64,000 nucleotides of DNA from positions 79,619,303-79,683,302 of the forward strand of contig OZ023274.1 in assembly GCA_964007475.1 (NCBI GenBank). The letters are read 5' to 3'. Positions 52,166 to 63,820 of this stretch are shown one piece after another. A program made the position numbers and the translations under genes. Each line of letters begins with the position of its first letter. Position 1 is the stretch's first letter. The notes below the pieces were generated by a model. It saw nothing but the letters and a program-made list of their open reading frames with translations, made no database searches and was not told the DNA's origin. The DNA comes from Hybos culiciformis. Taxonomy: Eukaryota > Arthropoda > Insecta > Diptera > Hybotidae.

Positions 52166-55100
52166 TAATTAATATTGGGTTCCTTTTAATTTATGGTTGG
52201 GGCCTTAAAACGAAATGTGTTATGTGCTATATAGTTGTAGTCATAAGAGTAATAAATTTTAAGTAAGGTGTTGTTTTAAAAAATTCATATAACTTTAAGA
52301 CCTGTTTTAAGATAATCTAACTAAATAAGATATTAGTTTAATATAGATATGTTGATACTATTTAAAAACTATTCGTATTTACTATTGGTATTGAAAATAA
52401 AATAATGTGTACATACTATATATTTCCGTATATATTTCCATATATTACGTTTCCAATATATTTTATGTAGATTTTATTTTAAACTTTCTAGTAATTTCGT
52501 TCATAGCACTTTTGTGATTGAAAAATATGAAATAAAAAACATTTTGTAATTGCAAATAAAAGTAATTTTCCCATTTTCATGCTTCATCAGATAAATACTG
52601 AGAGAAAAAAAAATTCTTTATGTTCAAATAGTTCTTTATGAAATAGATTTATGTATTTATGTTTTTTTTTTTCCATATGTTATCGGTTGTAGTTAAATAT
52701 CAAAACGTAGATTTTTTATTTTCATCACTTTTAAGGTGGAGAATTTCTAATATATAATTTGTGTAGCTTCTGAAAGAGTGTAAACGAATTTTCTTTTAAC
52801 TAACTCTTTATTTTACTCTAATTCAACCTTCCTTTCTCCAATACCAATATATACTTTTTTAAATATTAAAGATATCCCTTGTTAGCTACATTTTTAAGGA
52901 CGATATTTTAATTGACTGCAATTATATTTTGACCGTAAAACCTAACGAATTTTACTAAGCCTAATAGATTTTCCCGGTGTGTTAATGTTACATTGTTATC
53001 TTAAAACAATAATAATAAATATTGAAAAATTTACGTCCATCATTTTAATTCTAAAATATTTTCATTTTAATAATATACATGTATCTAATGTTGAAACGTG
53101 ATGCCCAATTTTTTTCATTTGTACCGATCTATAAATTTTATAGAAATACATATTAAATGTTTTTATCCACTTAAAAAATAGTTAATAATAATAATAATAA
53201 CATTAATAACATAATATTATAAATAAGTGAAATAGATTGTTGTCTGGTCTGTGATTTTTTTTTAATCATTTCTTTTATGAGTTTTATTTACCTATATTTA
53301 TTATATTATTTACAGGTTTTAATTTTTACCAATAACATGTTTTTCGCTCACCAAAAAACAGTCATATTCGGTTAAGCCAGTTGAACGGCAACATTTATTT
53401 GCGCAATAAAGATAAACAAGACAGAAAAAAAAAATACTTAAAAAAAAAAAAATTCAAATTTGTTTTAATAATACAAAAATATAGTATGTCAGAAAAAATT
53501 AAATATTTGTACAACATACAGTCAATAACATTGTCGTTGATATTCGCGCATTACCCAAAGTTGGTTACGCGAAACCCTGGCGCAAATTGATATAAGTCGC
53601 GGAATCAAATAAAACCATAGATAATCATTTCCAAAATTTCAAAATTTCACTATTAATAATACGAGTGCACGAAATCTGTACTAAGTTAAGCCCGTTCAAA
53701 GCTTAAAGTTTTTTGTAAATAATTTTTATTTTATGACATCTACATTGATTCACAATAGATTCATATTTAATATTTGAATGAAATTGTAAAAGATAATATT
53801 ATAAAAAACTAAGTAGAACTGAACTAACAAAAAATTAGTGAGTAATCAAAATAGTTGAAATCTTTATATATAATATATATTATATATATTGTATATATTG
53901 TGGAACAAAGAACTTAATACTCATATTGTTTGTGAATAAAACATCATGTACATGTTTTATAATTTTTTAGCACACAACTATATTGTATTCAGGCTAACAT
54001 TTTTAACTTCAAGTTTACTTTGTAAAAATAGTTTGGCTAACTCTGGTTTACACTTGTACATTAAATAAGGAAAATATGAAACCATGAACGCTGCTTTATA
54101 TCACTTTGTACGATAACAATATTTTTTTACCTCACAATTACCTATTAAAATTTCAAAACGTCATCTTAAATTTCAATTGTAATATCTTATAAACGACAAT
54201 TGTTTTAGATTTTCGTGATTTTATGTTGTATGTACGTAATGTGACATCTGAAGTTTCATTATGATCAAAAGTAATACTTACATATACTAGTTTTCTTAAA
54301 AACATTTATGTAAAATATGTGGCTTGGACTCTCTAATTCATTCATTAAGAATACGATTATTTAAAGTTTTCTTTAAATTAAGAGTTCTAATACCAATTTA
54401 TTTGACACAAACAACAAAAAAACTCAGTCCAAGTGTGAAATTGTTTTAGAAATTTCCCATCGACCTGGCGATTTAACCCACCACCCTGATTTTCTTTTAA
54501 ACATGTATTATAATGAGTTCAAACTTGGACAATTTGAAGTTTGGAAAACATTAATCAAAATATAAGAAAATTAAAACACAAATATACTAAGTCCATATTG
54601 ATATCGAAATATTGAAATTAAATTTATTTTGGAGTTTAAAATATCTTCTTTCCCAGTAAAAGCTTTGTTATCAAAAAAACAAAAAAAAAACTTGAAGTCT
54701 GCTGTATTATAATTATATGTTATCACTTATCACAATATTAACGTTGAACTTGAATTTTTGTTTTTAATTATTTGATAAAAAAAAAAAAGTGTATGACTTT
54801 TATTACTGAAACTTTAGTCACCTTTTTGAACTAAGAATAACAGCTAAACGCAATTTAAAAATAGTATATATATTATTTTAAACCAGAATATTTAAAAATA
54901 AAAATACAGTGATTAAATTTGGAATATCACACTCATATTTTCATCTTTTTCATCGTAAATTACATATTCGAGTTTTTTTTTAATTTTATATTTTTCTGAT
55001 TCAAATCGATCTATTTAATGCGATTTTTTTATTGGCGATCCATTGATTATATTAGATTTTAGCACTTTGAATATATACTGTGATGAAGGGAAGTGTCAAA

Positions 55101-57047
55101 TAAACAATGATTTTACGCTGTCTTGTATTTTCATTCAAAAAAATTCAAAGTTCTAAAACTATCCATATTAAGATCCCGTTCACGGATGCTGGTAAATTTC
55201 CGCGACGCTCTTGACTCTTAAATAATAAATTTTTATCTGAAAATTTAAACAGAAAAAAAAAATTTCTTATGTGACAAAAAAGTCGCAACTAGCGTCTAAA
55301 AATCAAAAATATATAACTTAAGAAAACTGAACAAAATTTGGACTTGTAATATATGAAAATATTAAAATATGCTATTCAAATTAAGATTTCTATGGGTATA
55401 TTAAAAATGAAAAAAAATACAACCTACAAATAAAACGAAAAATTAACACAAAATAAAACTTGAAATATGTATTATTAAAAAAAAAAAGTTTTTTTCTTCT
55501 AATTACAAACAATGACAAGTTGAGAAAATTACTCATCTTTCGATTTGTTTTTGTAGTTAGTTGCATTGACATAACTTAAAAGTCGTTAAATGCAATTGTT
55601 GTAGGCAATGTTATTTTTTTTAATTTAATTTTCTTTATACCAATTGAATTGGAGAAAATACTTTAATTAATATGTCAAAGTATATTTAGGTATAGATATA
55701 TCAATGAAAATACACATTTATGTATTTACAAGTCAACTCTTTGATATTAAAATAGAAAGTTTTGATATAACCCAGTGAAAAAAAAAGTTTACACAATCAA
55801 AACATTAAAATTTTCAAACTTTTACATAATATAATCCTCTATTACTATTACCCTTTTGAACATTTTTCATTTATACCTTAATCCAATTCACAAATTTTTG
55901 TCAGGACAAAAAATAACTTCTGCACATCACAGTGTACCTATTAAAGGTAAATAATAATTATTTTTAAAAAATCCGGATTATTTGTGCAAACAACAAAATA
56001 AACTTTTCTGTATTATAAAAGGATTCTGAGAACAAAAATAAAATAAATAAGAATTAAATTTATTTATTTACTCTCTTTAATTTTTTTTTTATTAACGATG
56101 CACCTGAAGTAAATAAAGCATTTCCACAACCACAGTTTTCATTTTTCAAATATCACGTTTATATAAATTTACAACTAGTAAGCAAAATAAAAAGGAAGGA
56201 GTCTAGAAAAAAAAAGGACCTTTTAAAGCAAATTTATAGTTGCAAATGGGTAATAAATTTTTTAAAATAAAAAACCAAATTCTGTTTTTTACTAAATAAT
56301 AAAAATCTCTACAGAATAAATTGTTACCCTTATTCATGAAAAGAAAAAACAATTTTTTAACAAAAGTAACATAAAAACAAAACCATAAAGAGAAAAGTGT
56401 CTAGAAGTTATACCGGAATATTAAACTTCAGAGATTTTTATTTCAAACTTTTGTCAGCACACAATAGCTGCAAAGAAAGTTTTTACATTCGTAGTTTGAA
56501 CATTTTGTGGCTCTACGAATTTTCCTTAATACGTAACTATTATGAAAACTATATTATGATAACTTAAGCTAAAACTTTAATTATGATATTATATGATAAT
56601 ATTATTCAAATTAGCCATTTCGGCAACTTCGTGGACGAAACCTACAACCTATACTTACACTGATTTATGATTAGCAATTCGAAAAACGTGATACTTACTT
56701 ATACAACGCAATCTTTAACAAGTTTCTAAATTGAATAGTGTAAAGTAAGGCAGAATTTAAAATATCCTTTAACTTCACCACTAAAAAGGATTATGTAAAT
56801 ACTATAATTATATAAAATAAATGAAATTAGTTATTAAAAATAAAATTTCTAAAATATCAGTGCCGGAAAGAAAAATAGTAATTTAAAATTTCAATAAATT
56901 TTATATGGATTAAAAAAATTTAAACATTTTATTTTATTCAAACTTTAAAATCATATTAAATAACAAAATCAACTATTATTATTATATTAATATAATTCAA
57001 ATTATACTTTAAATAAAAAAAATTAATTTAATAACATTATATTTAAA

Positions 57048-57230
57048 ATGGAATCTAATTGCTGTTGCAATTTAATTTATTGTTATAAAACGAAAAAGAA
57101 ATTATTCAATCATATGGAAAAAACAGTTAAACGTTGCTGGATGCAAGTTATACCAACAAATTCACAAGAAAATTGCATTTTATTAAAATATGATAAAATT
57201 GAAAATTTAAATCAACAAAATGATTTTTAT
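57048..57230 (+). CDS. Candidate nested gene, exon 1 (unrecognised cysteine-rich small protein)
   Basis: An ATG at 57048 opens a 61-codon frame that stays open to a good donor, GTACGT, at 57231. It begins MESNCCCNLIYCYKTKKK and continues through HMEKTVKRCWMQVIP to NLNQQNDFY. The residue mix (six Cys, Trp, varied codons) is more protein-like than the surrounding ORFs. There are four Cys in the first 12 residues and no signal peptide or membrane segment. The exon joins in frame to 57352. I do not recognise the family. It lies on the same strand as Epac inside its largest intron, so it would be a nested gene, or an alternative Epac terminal segment, or a retained pseudogene. Confidence 0.4.
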
Positions 57231-57351
57231 GTACGTAATTTTATTTATATTTGAATATAATAATTTCTATGTATAAAAATAAACATAGATTTTAAGGAAA
57301 TAATTCATATTATAATATTACACAAACATATAGATTTAACATTTTTATAAG

Positions 57352-57450
57352 CTAGATATTGAAAAACATAGAAAAAAAGATGAATTTATTAAACATATAC
57401 TTAATACTGTTGAAAATGCTTATCCGGAAATTATTAGAATATTCATATAA
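57352..57450 (+). CDS. Candidate nested gene, exon 2 (C-terminal 32 residues)
   Basis: After an AAG acceptor at 57349-57351, a frame continues exactly in phase from 57230. It reads LDIEKHRKKDEFIKHIL then NTVENAYPEIIRIFI and stops at TAA 57448-57450. The intron would be 121 nt, a usual size for a short insect intron. The segment predicts an amphipathic, charged helix (EKHRKKDEFIKHILNTVENA). A second acceptor-like TTTATTTTAG near 57500 precedes another short open stretch (YRTEKWLHFRL...), so the gene model's 3' end is uncertain. No function is assigned; total predicted length is 93 residues. Confidence 0.38.
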   Translation, partial: LDIEKHRKKDEFIKHILNTVENAYPEIIRIFI

Positions 57451-58842
57451 AAAGTATAAATCAACATAAATTTGTAATTTACCTTTATTTTTATTTTAGT
57501 TACCGAACAGAAAAGTGGTTACATTTTAGATTAATGTTGAATTCCAAACAATATATCTTGGCAATTTGATTTCCAATTTTTGAATAAAAAAAGTAAAGTA
57601 CCATAATGAACATTACACTGTGGCTCTCGATAGTATTGTGACTGAAAAGTATTAACCAAAAACTTTGAAGTTAAATTGTATTTAAATAAACCTTTGACAT
57701 TTTCTTTTTATCATATCAAAGTCCTTACATATTGAATTGAAGTTAAAATAATTGAAAAATATATAAATGTTATAACAATTGGACAATTAAAATATTTCCA
57801 CATATGTATATTCATATATTCTAAAATAAAATGTCTATATAAAAAAAAACAAATTTTCAATTTACAAAATTACTTCCCATGTTTTAAGAACAACCTGTTA
57901 TCTTTATGTTCGGTTCATATAATCTTATACTAAAACATTCAACACTATACTCTTGTAATAAAAAAAAACTCCAAGAAGAAAATTTAATTAAAAACTAAAA
58001 ACATTATATTTTTATTATAAATGGTTGATTATTGTCCATTCAATTATATTATATAGAATTAAAGGTGGATCATATAAAGAAACATATAAAATAGATTACA
58101 AGTTTATTAACACTTAATATTCACTTACTCATTTTTCCACATTCCAGAGATAATTTGCAGATGGAACGTGAATAATAAAATTATTCACTTTAAATGATAA
58201 TATTAAAAAACTGAATATAAAGCAATAAAAATCGATTTTTACGAGGACACTGGCGCGCCGTATTAGTTTTTTAAAAATTTAACAAATTATAGATAAAAAT
58301 ATGTAAATTGTTCTTCCTGAACATAATTATTTATATACCATTTTCTTTTCATTTAAAAATTATTTTTAATATGAATATTTTTTACTTGTTCAATATTATT
58401 TTGTTATGAATGCTATTTAAATATATTTTATTTTTATGTTAAGAATAGAATCGCTAGTAAAGATTTTGAACTCAATTTTGTACAACTAATGTTGTTGGAT
58501 TCTTAGAGGCTTACAAAATCGTGTATGATGAAAAATATTGCAAGATGTACCAGAATAAAAACATTGAATCAATCCTAATGGAGAGATTTGAGGGTTCTCA
58601 ATTCTAGTCTATAGTTATTTATATCTTTTTCATATACACATAAGTGGATTTTTTTATTTATTCGCCATTTGGTAAATTTGAGAAAAAATTAATTTATTTT
58701 CTATTGCACCTTTGAAGTTTTTCAAAAGCTTAGATACTTACTTTTATAGAATCATTCAAAATAAAATATTATTCAATAACGTTTGAATAGAATTTTTAGC
58801 AAATCTTTAATGTACTAATTATAATTTATTTTTTATTTTCAG

Positions 58843-58903
58843 AAAAACAAAGAGTTAATGAATGATATTATAACAAATTGTAAATTAAAAAATGGAAAAA
58901 ATG
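58843..58903 (+). CDS. Epac: Epac, short linker exon after the cyclic-nucleotide-binding domain
   Basis: This 61-nt exon follows a strong acceptor (TTTTATTTTCAG ending 58842) and precedes donor GTAAGT at 58904. It enters in phase 0 directly after the codon for the final Glu of DFRLIWE, giving ...WE|KNKELMNDIITNCKLKNGKN, and ends after the first base of a glycine codon (phase 1). In the Epac family the CNB helix runs on as WEK.....M, so the join WE-KNKELM is the expected continuation. It extends the CNB C-terminal (hinge/lid) helix into a lysine/asparagine-rich, probably flexible, linker. The 19.6-kb intron before it is unusually long beside a 61-nt exon. Identification rests on frame, splice sites and continuity with the neighbours rather than on the exon alone. 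Confidence 0.85.
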
Positions 58904-61900
58904 GTAAGTTTATGTTTTAAATTTTTTTCTAAAGCTAAATTTAAGTATGTACCTATAATGAATGGAATAAAACATTTCAATCTTCATTAAAATACGAAAA
59001 CATAAATACTTTTGTAAGAAACTTATTCATATAACCTAAACATATAATTTTATGAATTTTCATTACATAATTCTCTTATAAATGCAATGAATTCAAAGTA
59101 CATTTTAGTTTCAATTTCATTATGTATAGTATAAGCTTTGAGATTTAATTAGAAGAATATTATCAGAAAGCACATAAATAATACAAACTATGATGTTAAA
59201 ATTATATATAATCCTTTAAAAAAAAAAAAAAAAAAAATCGATGTCAATAGAAACCTTCTAGATATCATCTTCTAATATGTCACATATAAAAAAACTTTTG
59301 TGAAAAGAAAATTTGCTTGATATTTTGCAAAAATTTAATTTAATTTTATTCATTTTTCGCACCATCACACTTTCAGGTGCTTTATCTTTAATTTTCAAAA
59401 ACTAAATTTACAGAGAGTCGGCGCCAAGTTAAAATACACAATCTTTCCTTCGTATATGAAACACATTGAAAGTTGTTGAATCATAATTTTGTGATTTTTT
59501 TTTTTTTTGAAATTTCCTCTTATTGACATCTATTTACTTACTCAACATAGTAATTTTCATTGATTTTAATGAAATCTTAAAAAATTTTAAAATATATGTA
59601 TTGTATTTATATAAATATTATAAGAAACCCTTGGCTATCCAAACCCAAAATTGTAGAATTGAGAAACGAGACTGCACAAATCGATCTGGCACTTCATTAG
59701 TTGTAAGCATTTTAGTGGAGGACGAAGGAAGAAAAAACTATCAAAACCCTGTTAAAGCAACTTTTTTTATTTCAATGTTACTTTTAAAAAATACATTTTA
59801 TCAAGCTATATATCAAAAGTACTTAAAATTTATTTTGACTTTATTATCCCAACAATGATATCCATATTTTGGAAACAAAAAAAAAAAACGAAAATATTAT
59901 TTTTCATAAAAAAAAAAAAATAACACTACTCGTACACAAAATACGAGACTATAATATTTTGATATTATGTATGAAAGATTAATATGTTTTTATGCTCTAG
60001 ATGTTTATTACTGTTTTTTGTGTAATAAAAATGAAAGAGTTAAAATGTATGAGAAATAAAAAAAAAATATTTATATTTTTTAATGCCCCAGACAGCACAT
60101 GTTCTACTTCTTGATTACATGCTTCTTTAAAAACATAAAAAAGATGAGAATAACAAAAATAAATAGTAGTAGTAGTAATAATAATAAACTTAATATGTTC
60201 AATGTTATGTTTAAAAATACTACATATGTATGTTCTTATAAAATGAGCTTTCTTTATAAATATGAAATTATTATTAGAGTTATGCTGACCATATTGTTTG
60301 TAAACAGAAGAAGAAAAAAAAAAATTCAAAATTATTATGTTGAATAATAATTTTTTTTGTAAGAAACGTCAATGGACTTAAATTACAAATTTCTTTTCAT
60401 TCAATTATCTAATTTTGTATATAATTTATTTTTAATTTCTTTGCTATTTTATTCTGTTTTTGTTTTTAAATTACCCCAGATTTGGATTTAAGGTGAAAGA
60501 ATTATGAATTTCCGTTTCTTTTTTTATGAAAATAGAATATTTATGCTTTTTTTTTTTTTTTTGAAGAAAAATACATAAATTCATAATATTATTAAAAAAA
60601 AAAAATTAATAAGCGTTTGGTATAAACAAAATATTATTACGCCGGTCATCGACCCAAACTTCATAAGTCTATTTTTAAACATTTAACAAGAGAAGTATGA
60701 AACTGTATTATGATTATTATCTTTAAAAATCTTTAAATAATTTAAATAATGTGTAGCCTCTTATAAAAATATGAGGACTACGCGCTTTTCTTATCCCAAA
60801 TTGGTCGTATACGGTTTTTGATCGCAAACCAGTTTGAGAATCAATCAATTTCATCGACTCAATCATTGAAAAACTACAATCTGAAAATAAGACGTAGGCA
60901 ATAATTTGAAAAATAAAACCCAAACTTACAAGGTTTGCTTCCCCGATCGAGACGATTTATAATTATTTATGATGTCAACATAATGCGTAATGATGTCAAT
61001 GTATTTATTATAAATTATAGTGAAGATTATTTGAGGAAGTTTAAAAAATAAATTGCGGTTGAAATATTATTATATAATTAAAATTTTAATGAAATTTTAA
61101 ACAGATTCCCATCAGAAAAAAATTATCATCATGAAGGTAATATTTATTTTTTACAATGCAAGAAGAGACCAATCAAATACCTTGACATTCTATTTAAATT
61201 AATTGAAACTAAATTGAAAGTATGAAAACATGCACATGCATATTAAAATTTAAAAACGTAAGATACTAAAGTGGCATCTGCGCAAACAACTAAACTTATG
61301 TTAAAATCAGATAGTATCTAATGTTACTTCTAAGACTAGAATCAGAGAAAGAACGGGAAGTTCATTTTAAAAAAAACCTAATAAACGATTGAATAGAAAT
61401 AAATTTCAATAATAAAATTAATTTAAAAAAAATCCTGCAATTTTAATAAAACTTTAAATTGTTTAATATTAATCATTCTGATGAAATCCAAAGTTTCTTA
61501 CCGCAGCAGAAAATAATATGAACATCTAAATTTATTAGAGAAATTTTTCAATTCAAAATTACTCATAAAAATGTATCGAGCCTGTTTGCAACAAAATATC
61601 AAACTAACAATAATTTATCAATATTGGCAATATCAACTTTATTTTGTGTTAGACATAAAAACCAATTAAAGTGTCAAAATAATAAAAAAGTAAAAAATAA
61701 AAGTAAGAAGGTTTATACTTTTGCTTTCTTTTTTACTGAAATGTATATCTACATAAAAACTCAAATAATTTTCTGACATTACAAAAAATTCTTAGAAGAA
61801 CACTTTTCTTAAGTAATATTAAACCTTAAAAATAATAATTTATTGATTTACTTATTTTTTTTTTTTTGTTAAAAAAATTTCATAAAAAACATATTTATAC

Positions 61901-63635
61901 ATCAACACTGAAAAAAATAGCTGCTATATATCCTTTGCTCTATAAATAGGTCAAATCGGGGTTGACTTTAGTAAGATAGCAAAGAAAAATAGCAAAGAAA
62001 AATAGCTCGTACTTTTAAATATATATTATTATAGCAACTTTTGACATAAAAATTACAAGTATTCATTTTGTCGATATAATAATATCTTTCTGTAATTTAT
62101 TTTGAATGAAAAATATATTTTTTTTTTTCAATGAAAATACGTAGGCTGAATCAATGAAGTGTGTTCAGAGATAGAAGAACATAAATGACCAATATCATTT
62201 TATTTTATTTTATATTTTTAATATCAATATGATCTTTTACCTCGCCTGACTGAATGTTATTTTACAAGTTTTATCATCTTTCATTGATGATTTTGCTACG
62301 TTATTGAATTTAATTGCTCTTTTTTTTTTCCAAAATATAGGTACTTTAATATGAAATAAAAATTTAATATTTTTGGTAAAATTATTAGTTATATATGTTA
62401 TTAGTTATTATCATTGTAAATAGCAATCAAATATTTTTTAAGGTATCGTATATATTTTTATTGAATACCAATGAATTTATGATTATTAGCCAAATAATAA
62501 TAAATGATTTTTATATATTATTATCATTATTATTATTTTTTTTTTTTTTTTGGACATTATGATTTATTTTATTTTATGTACATAAATATGTGTACATATA
62601 ATTGTAATAAAAAAAAAACCAAGACCCAATCCCAAGGCAAATATATACTTTAAATATTATTTTGAAAAGTCAAAATATCATTTTTCATTGAATATATTTT
62701 TATATTTAGTATTTTTATTTCTTTCATATAAATAACACACGTTAAGTTGACTATACACAATACGAATGATAGTTATAATATTATAAAAGAAAAACAACTT
62801 TAAGTACCTTATAATAATAATGATGGTTATTTTTAAAATATTGGCTTCGTTACATTTTATAACTACTTATATGATGGAATATTATAATATTTTATATAAT
62901 CAATAAATTGATATCATAATTCATAATGAATATAATTTCTGAATTACATAAATTACTACTATGTAAATATTTATAGTAAATATTTATATAACATTATATA
63001 TTATTGATGTAATTTAATTAAGTTGAAATATTGATATCAATGAATTATCAATTCTCAATTTATAAATTTTCATTTGATATCTTGCAAATTAATTATTTTC
63101 TCTTCAAATTATTAATAAAATTATAATGTAAATATCTATTAAAAAATTAGAGTTAGAGATACAAAATATTTCATTTTAGATGGATTAATACGTAATGTTT
63201 TTGTAATTTTATTATTACAAAAAGAAAATAGTTGAACTTTACTCCAGCAATTTTTTTGAGCAGTAAAAAAAAATCGTTTTGTATGCGAAGAGCATACAGG
63301 CAAATTCTTTTATCTGAACAACAAATATAGGTTTATTCAGTGAAGGAAATCAAAACTCCAAGACTTTTGAATTATAACATGTTTCCCTCAATATTTTGAA
63401 GATAAAATAAAATGATCAAAATATCGGTCAAAAATAATTTATGATATTTAAGAATATTTTGAATCTTGTTAATTAAATTATATAAATTTTCCACTCATAA
63501 AATTTTAATAAATATGTTTTTTAAATAACTATATACACGACAAGGACACAGTATAATGACAATATTATGATTAAATTAATAACTATTATTATAAGTTATA
63601 AATTTACTTAATGAAGTTTTTTTTTTTATTTTAAG
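58904..63635 (+). other. Epac intron (about 4.7 kb)
   Basis: The intron has a GTAAGT donor and TTTTAAG acceptor and is a phase-1 intron. It contains a long A-tract (about 59217-59237), a small GC-richer protein-like stretch (59630-59760), a less AT-rich stretch at 60770-60955, and one truncated copy of the dispersed repeat family at 61916-62133. Otherwise it is AT-rich with microsatellite-like runs (AGT/AAT triplets near 60163-60186, ATT triplets near 62515-62540). Confidence 0.8.
61916..62133 (+). repeat. Dispersed repeat family, copy G (shortened)
   Basis: It starts CACTGAAAAAAATAGCTGCT, then TAGGTCAAATCGGGGTTGAC, and seems internally shortened, ending near TTTTTTTTTTCAATG. A 13-bp unit TAGCAAAGAAAAA is tandemly duplicated (61977-61989, 61990-62002). 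Confidence 0.62.
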
Positions 63636-63820
63636 GTTTTGGAACAGTAACAACAAATTCACAACAGCCACAATCACCGACAAAAAGGCCTTTAAGTCCG
63701 GATCATCCAAATCCAGCATTACCAATAACAGAATCACCTAGTCCAACTATATCGCGTATGGGATGGGCGTTACGAATATTACTTGTAGCCGATAATTCAA
63801 GTTGTCTTAGAGATCGTAAA
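63636..63820 (+). CDS. Epac: Epac, proline/serine-rich linker and start of the DEP domain
   Basis: This 185-nt exon has acceptor AAG after a T-tract (AG at 63634-63635) and donor GTGAGT at 63821. It begins in phase 1, completing the glycine codon split from 58903, and ends in phase 0. The first ~38 residues are a low-complexity linker (SQQPQSPTKRPLSPDHPNP, then ITESPSPT) with several Ser-Pro sites. SPTK fits the full proline-directed CDK consensus. The rest, MGWALRILLVADNSSCLRDRK, is the first helix of a DEP domain; vertebrate Epac proteins have GWxLR....L....IRDRKYHL at this place. In Epac the DEP domain targets the protein to membranes and follows the first CNB, as here. The remaining DEP, second CNB, REM, RA-like and CDC25 catalytic domains must lie to the right of the window. 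Confidence 0.88.

Larger units (their letters stand above)
39241..58842 (+). other. Large Epac intron (about 19.6 kb)
   Basis: The intron runs from GTAAGA to a TTTTATTTTCAG acceptor between two in-frame Epac exons. It is AT-rich and mostly featureless to the eye. Within it I can support a 200-N gap, two copies of a dispersed repeat family (45424, 51760), a MITE-like element (48474-48740), a repeat-like less AT-rich block (49560-50340), weak protein-like ORFs (46373, 46937) and a possible nested two-exon gene (57048-57450). No further Epac exon is needed, because the flanking exons join in frame; an alternative cassette exon cannot be excluded. Confidence 0.85.

Noticed and set aside
59997..60347. 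Overlapping ORFs on both strands (110 and 82 codons)
   Set aside because: The translations are low-complexity (Asn/Thr/Phe/Ile runs over AGT/AAT triplets and A/T tracts), with no motif or splice support.
60723..60923. 66-codon minus-strand ORF (KLIDSQTGLRSKTVYDQFGI)
   Set aside because: The residue mix is moderately protein-like, but there are no flanking splice sites, homology or neighbouring exons that I can point to.
61105..61136. Possible 32-nt mini-exon (acceptor AAACAG, donor GTAATA) in the second Epac intron
   Set aside because: Its length is not a multiple of three and would break the otherwise perfect phase-1 join between 58903 and 63636.
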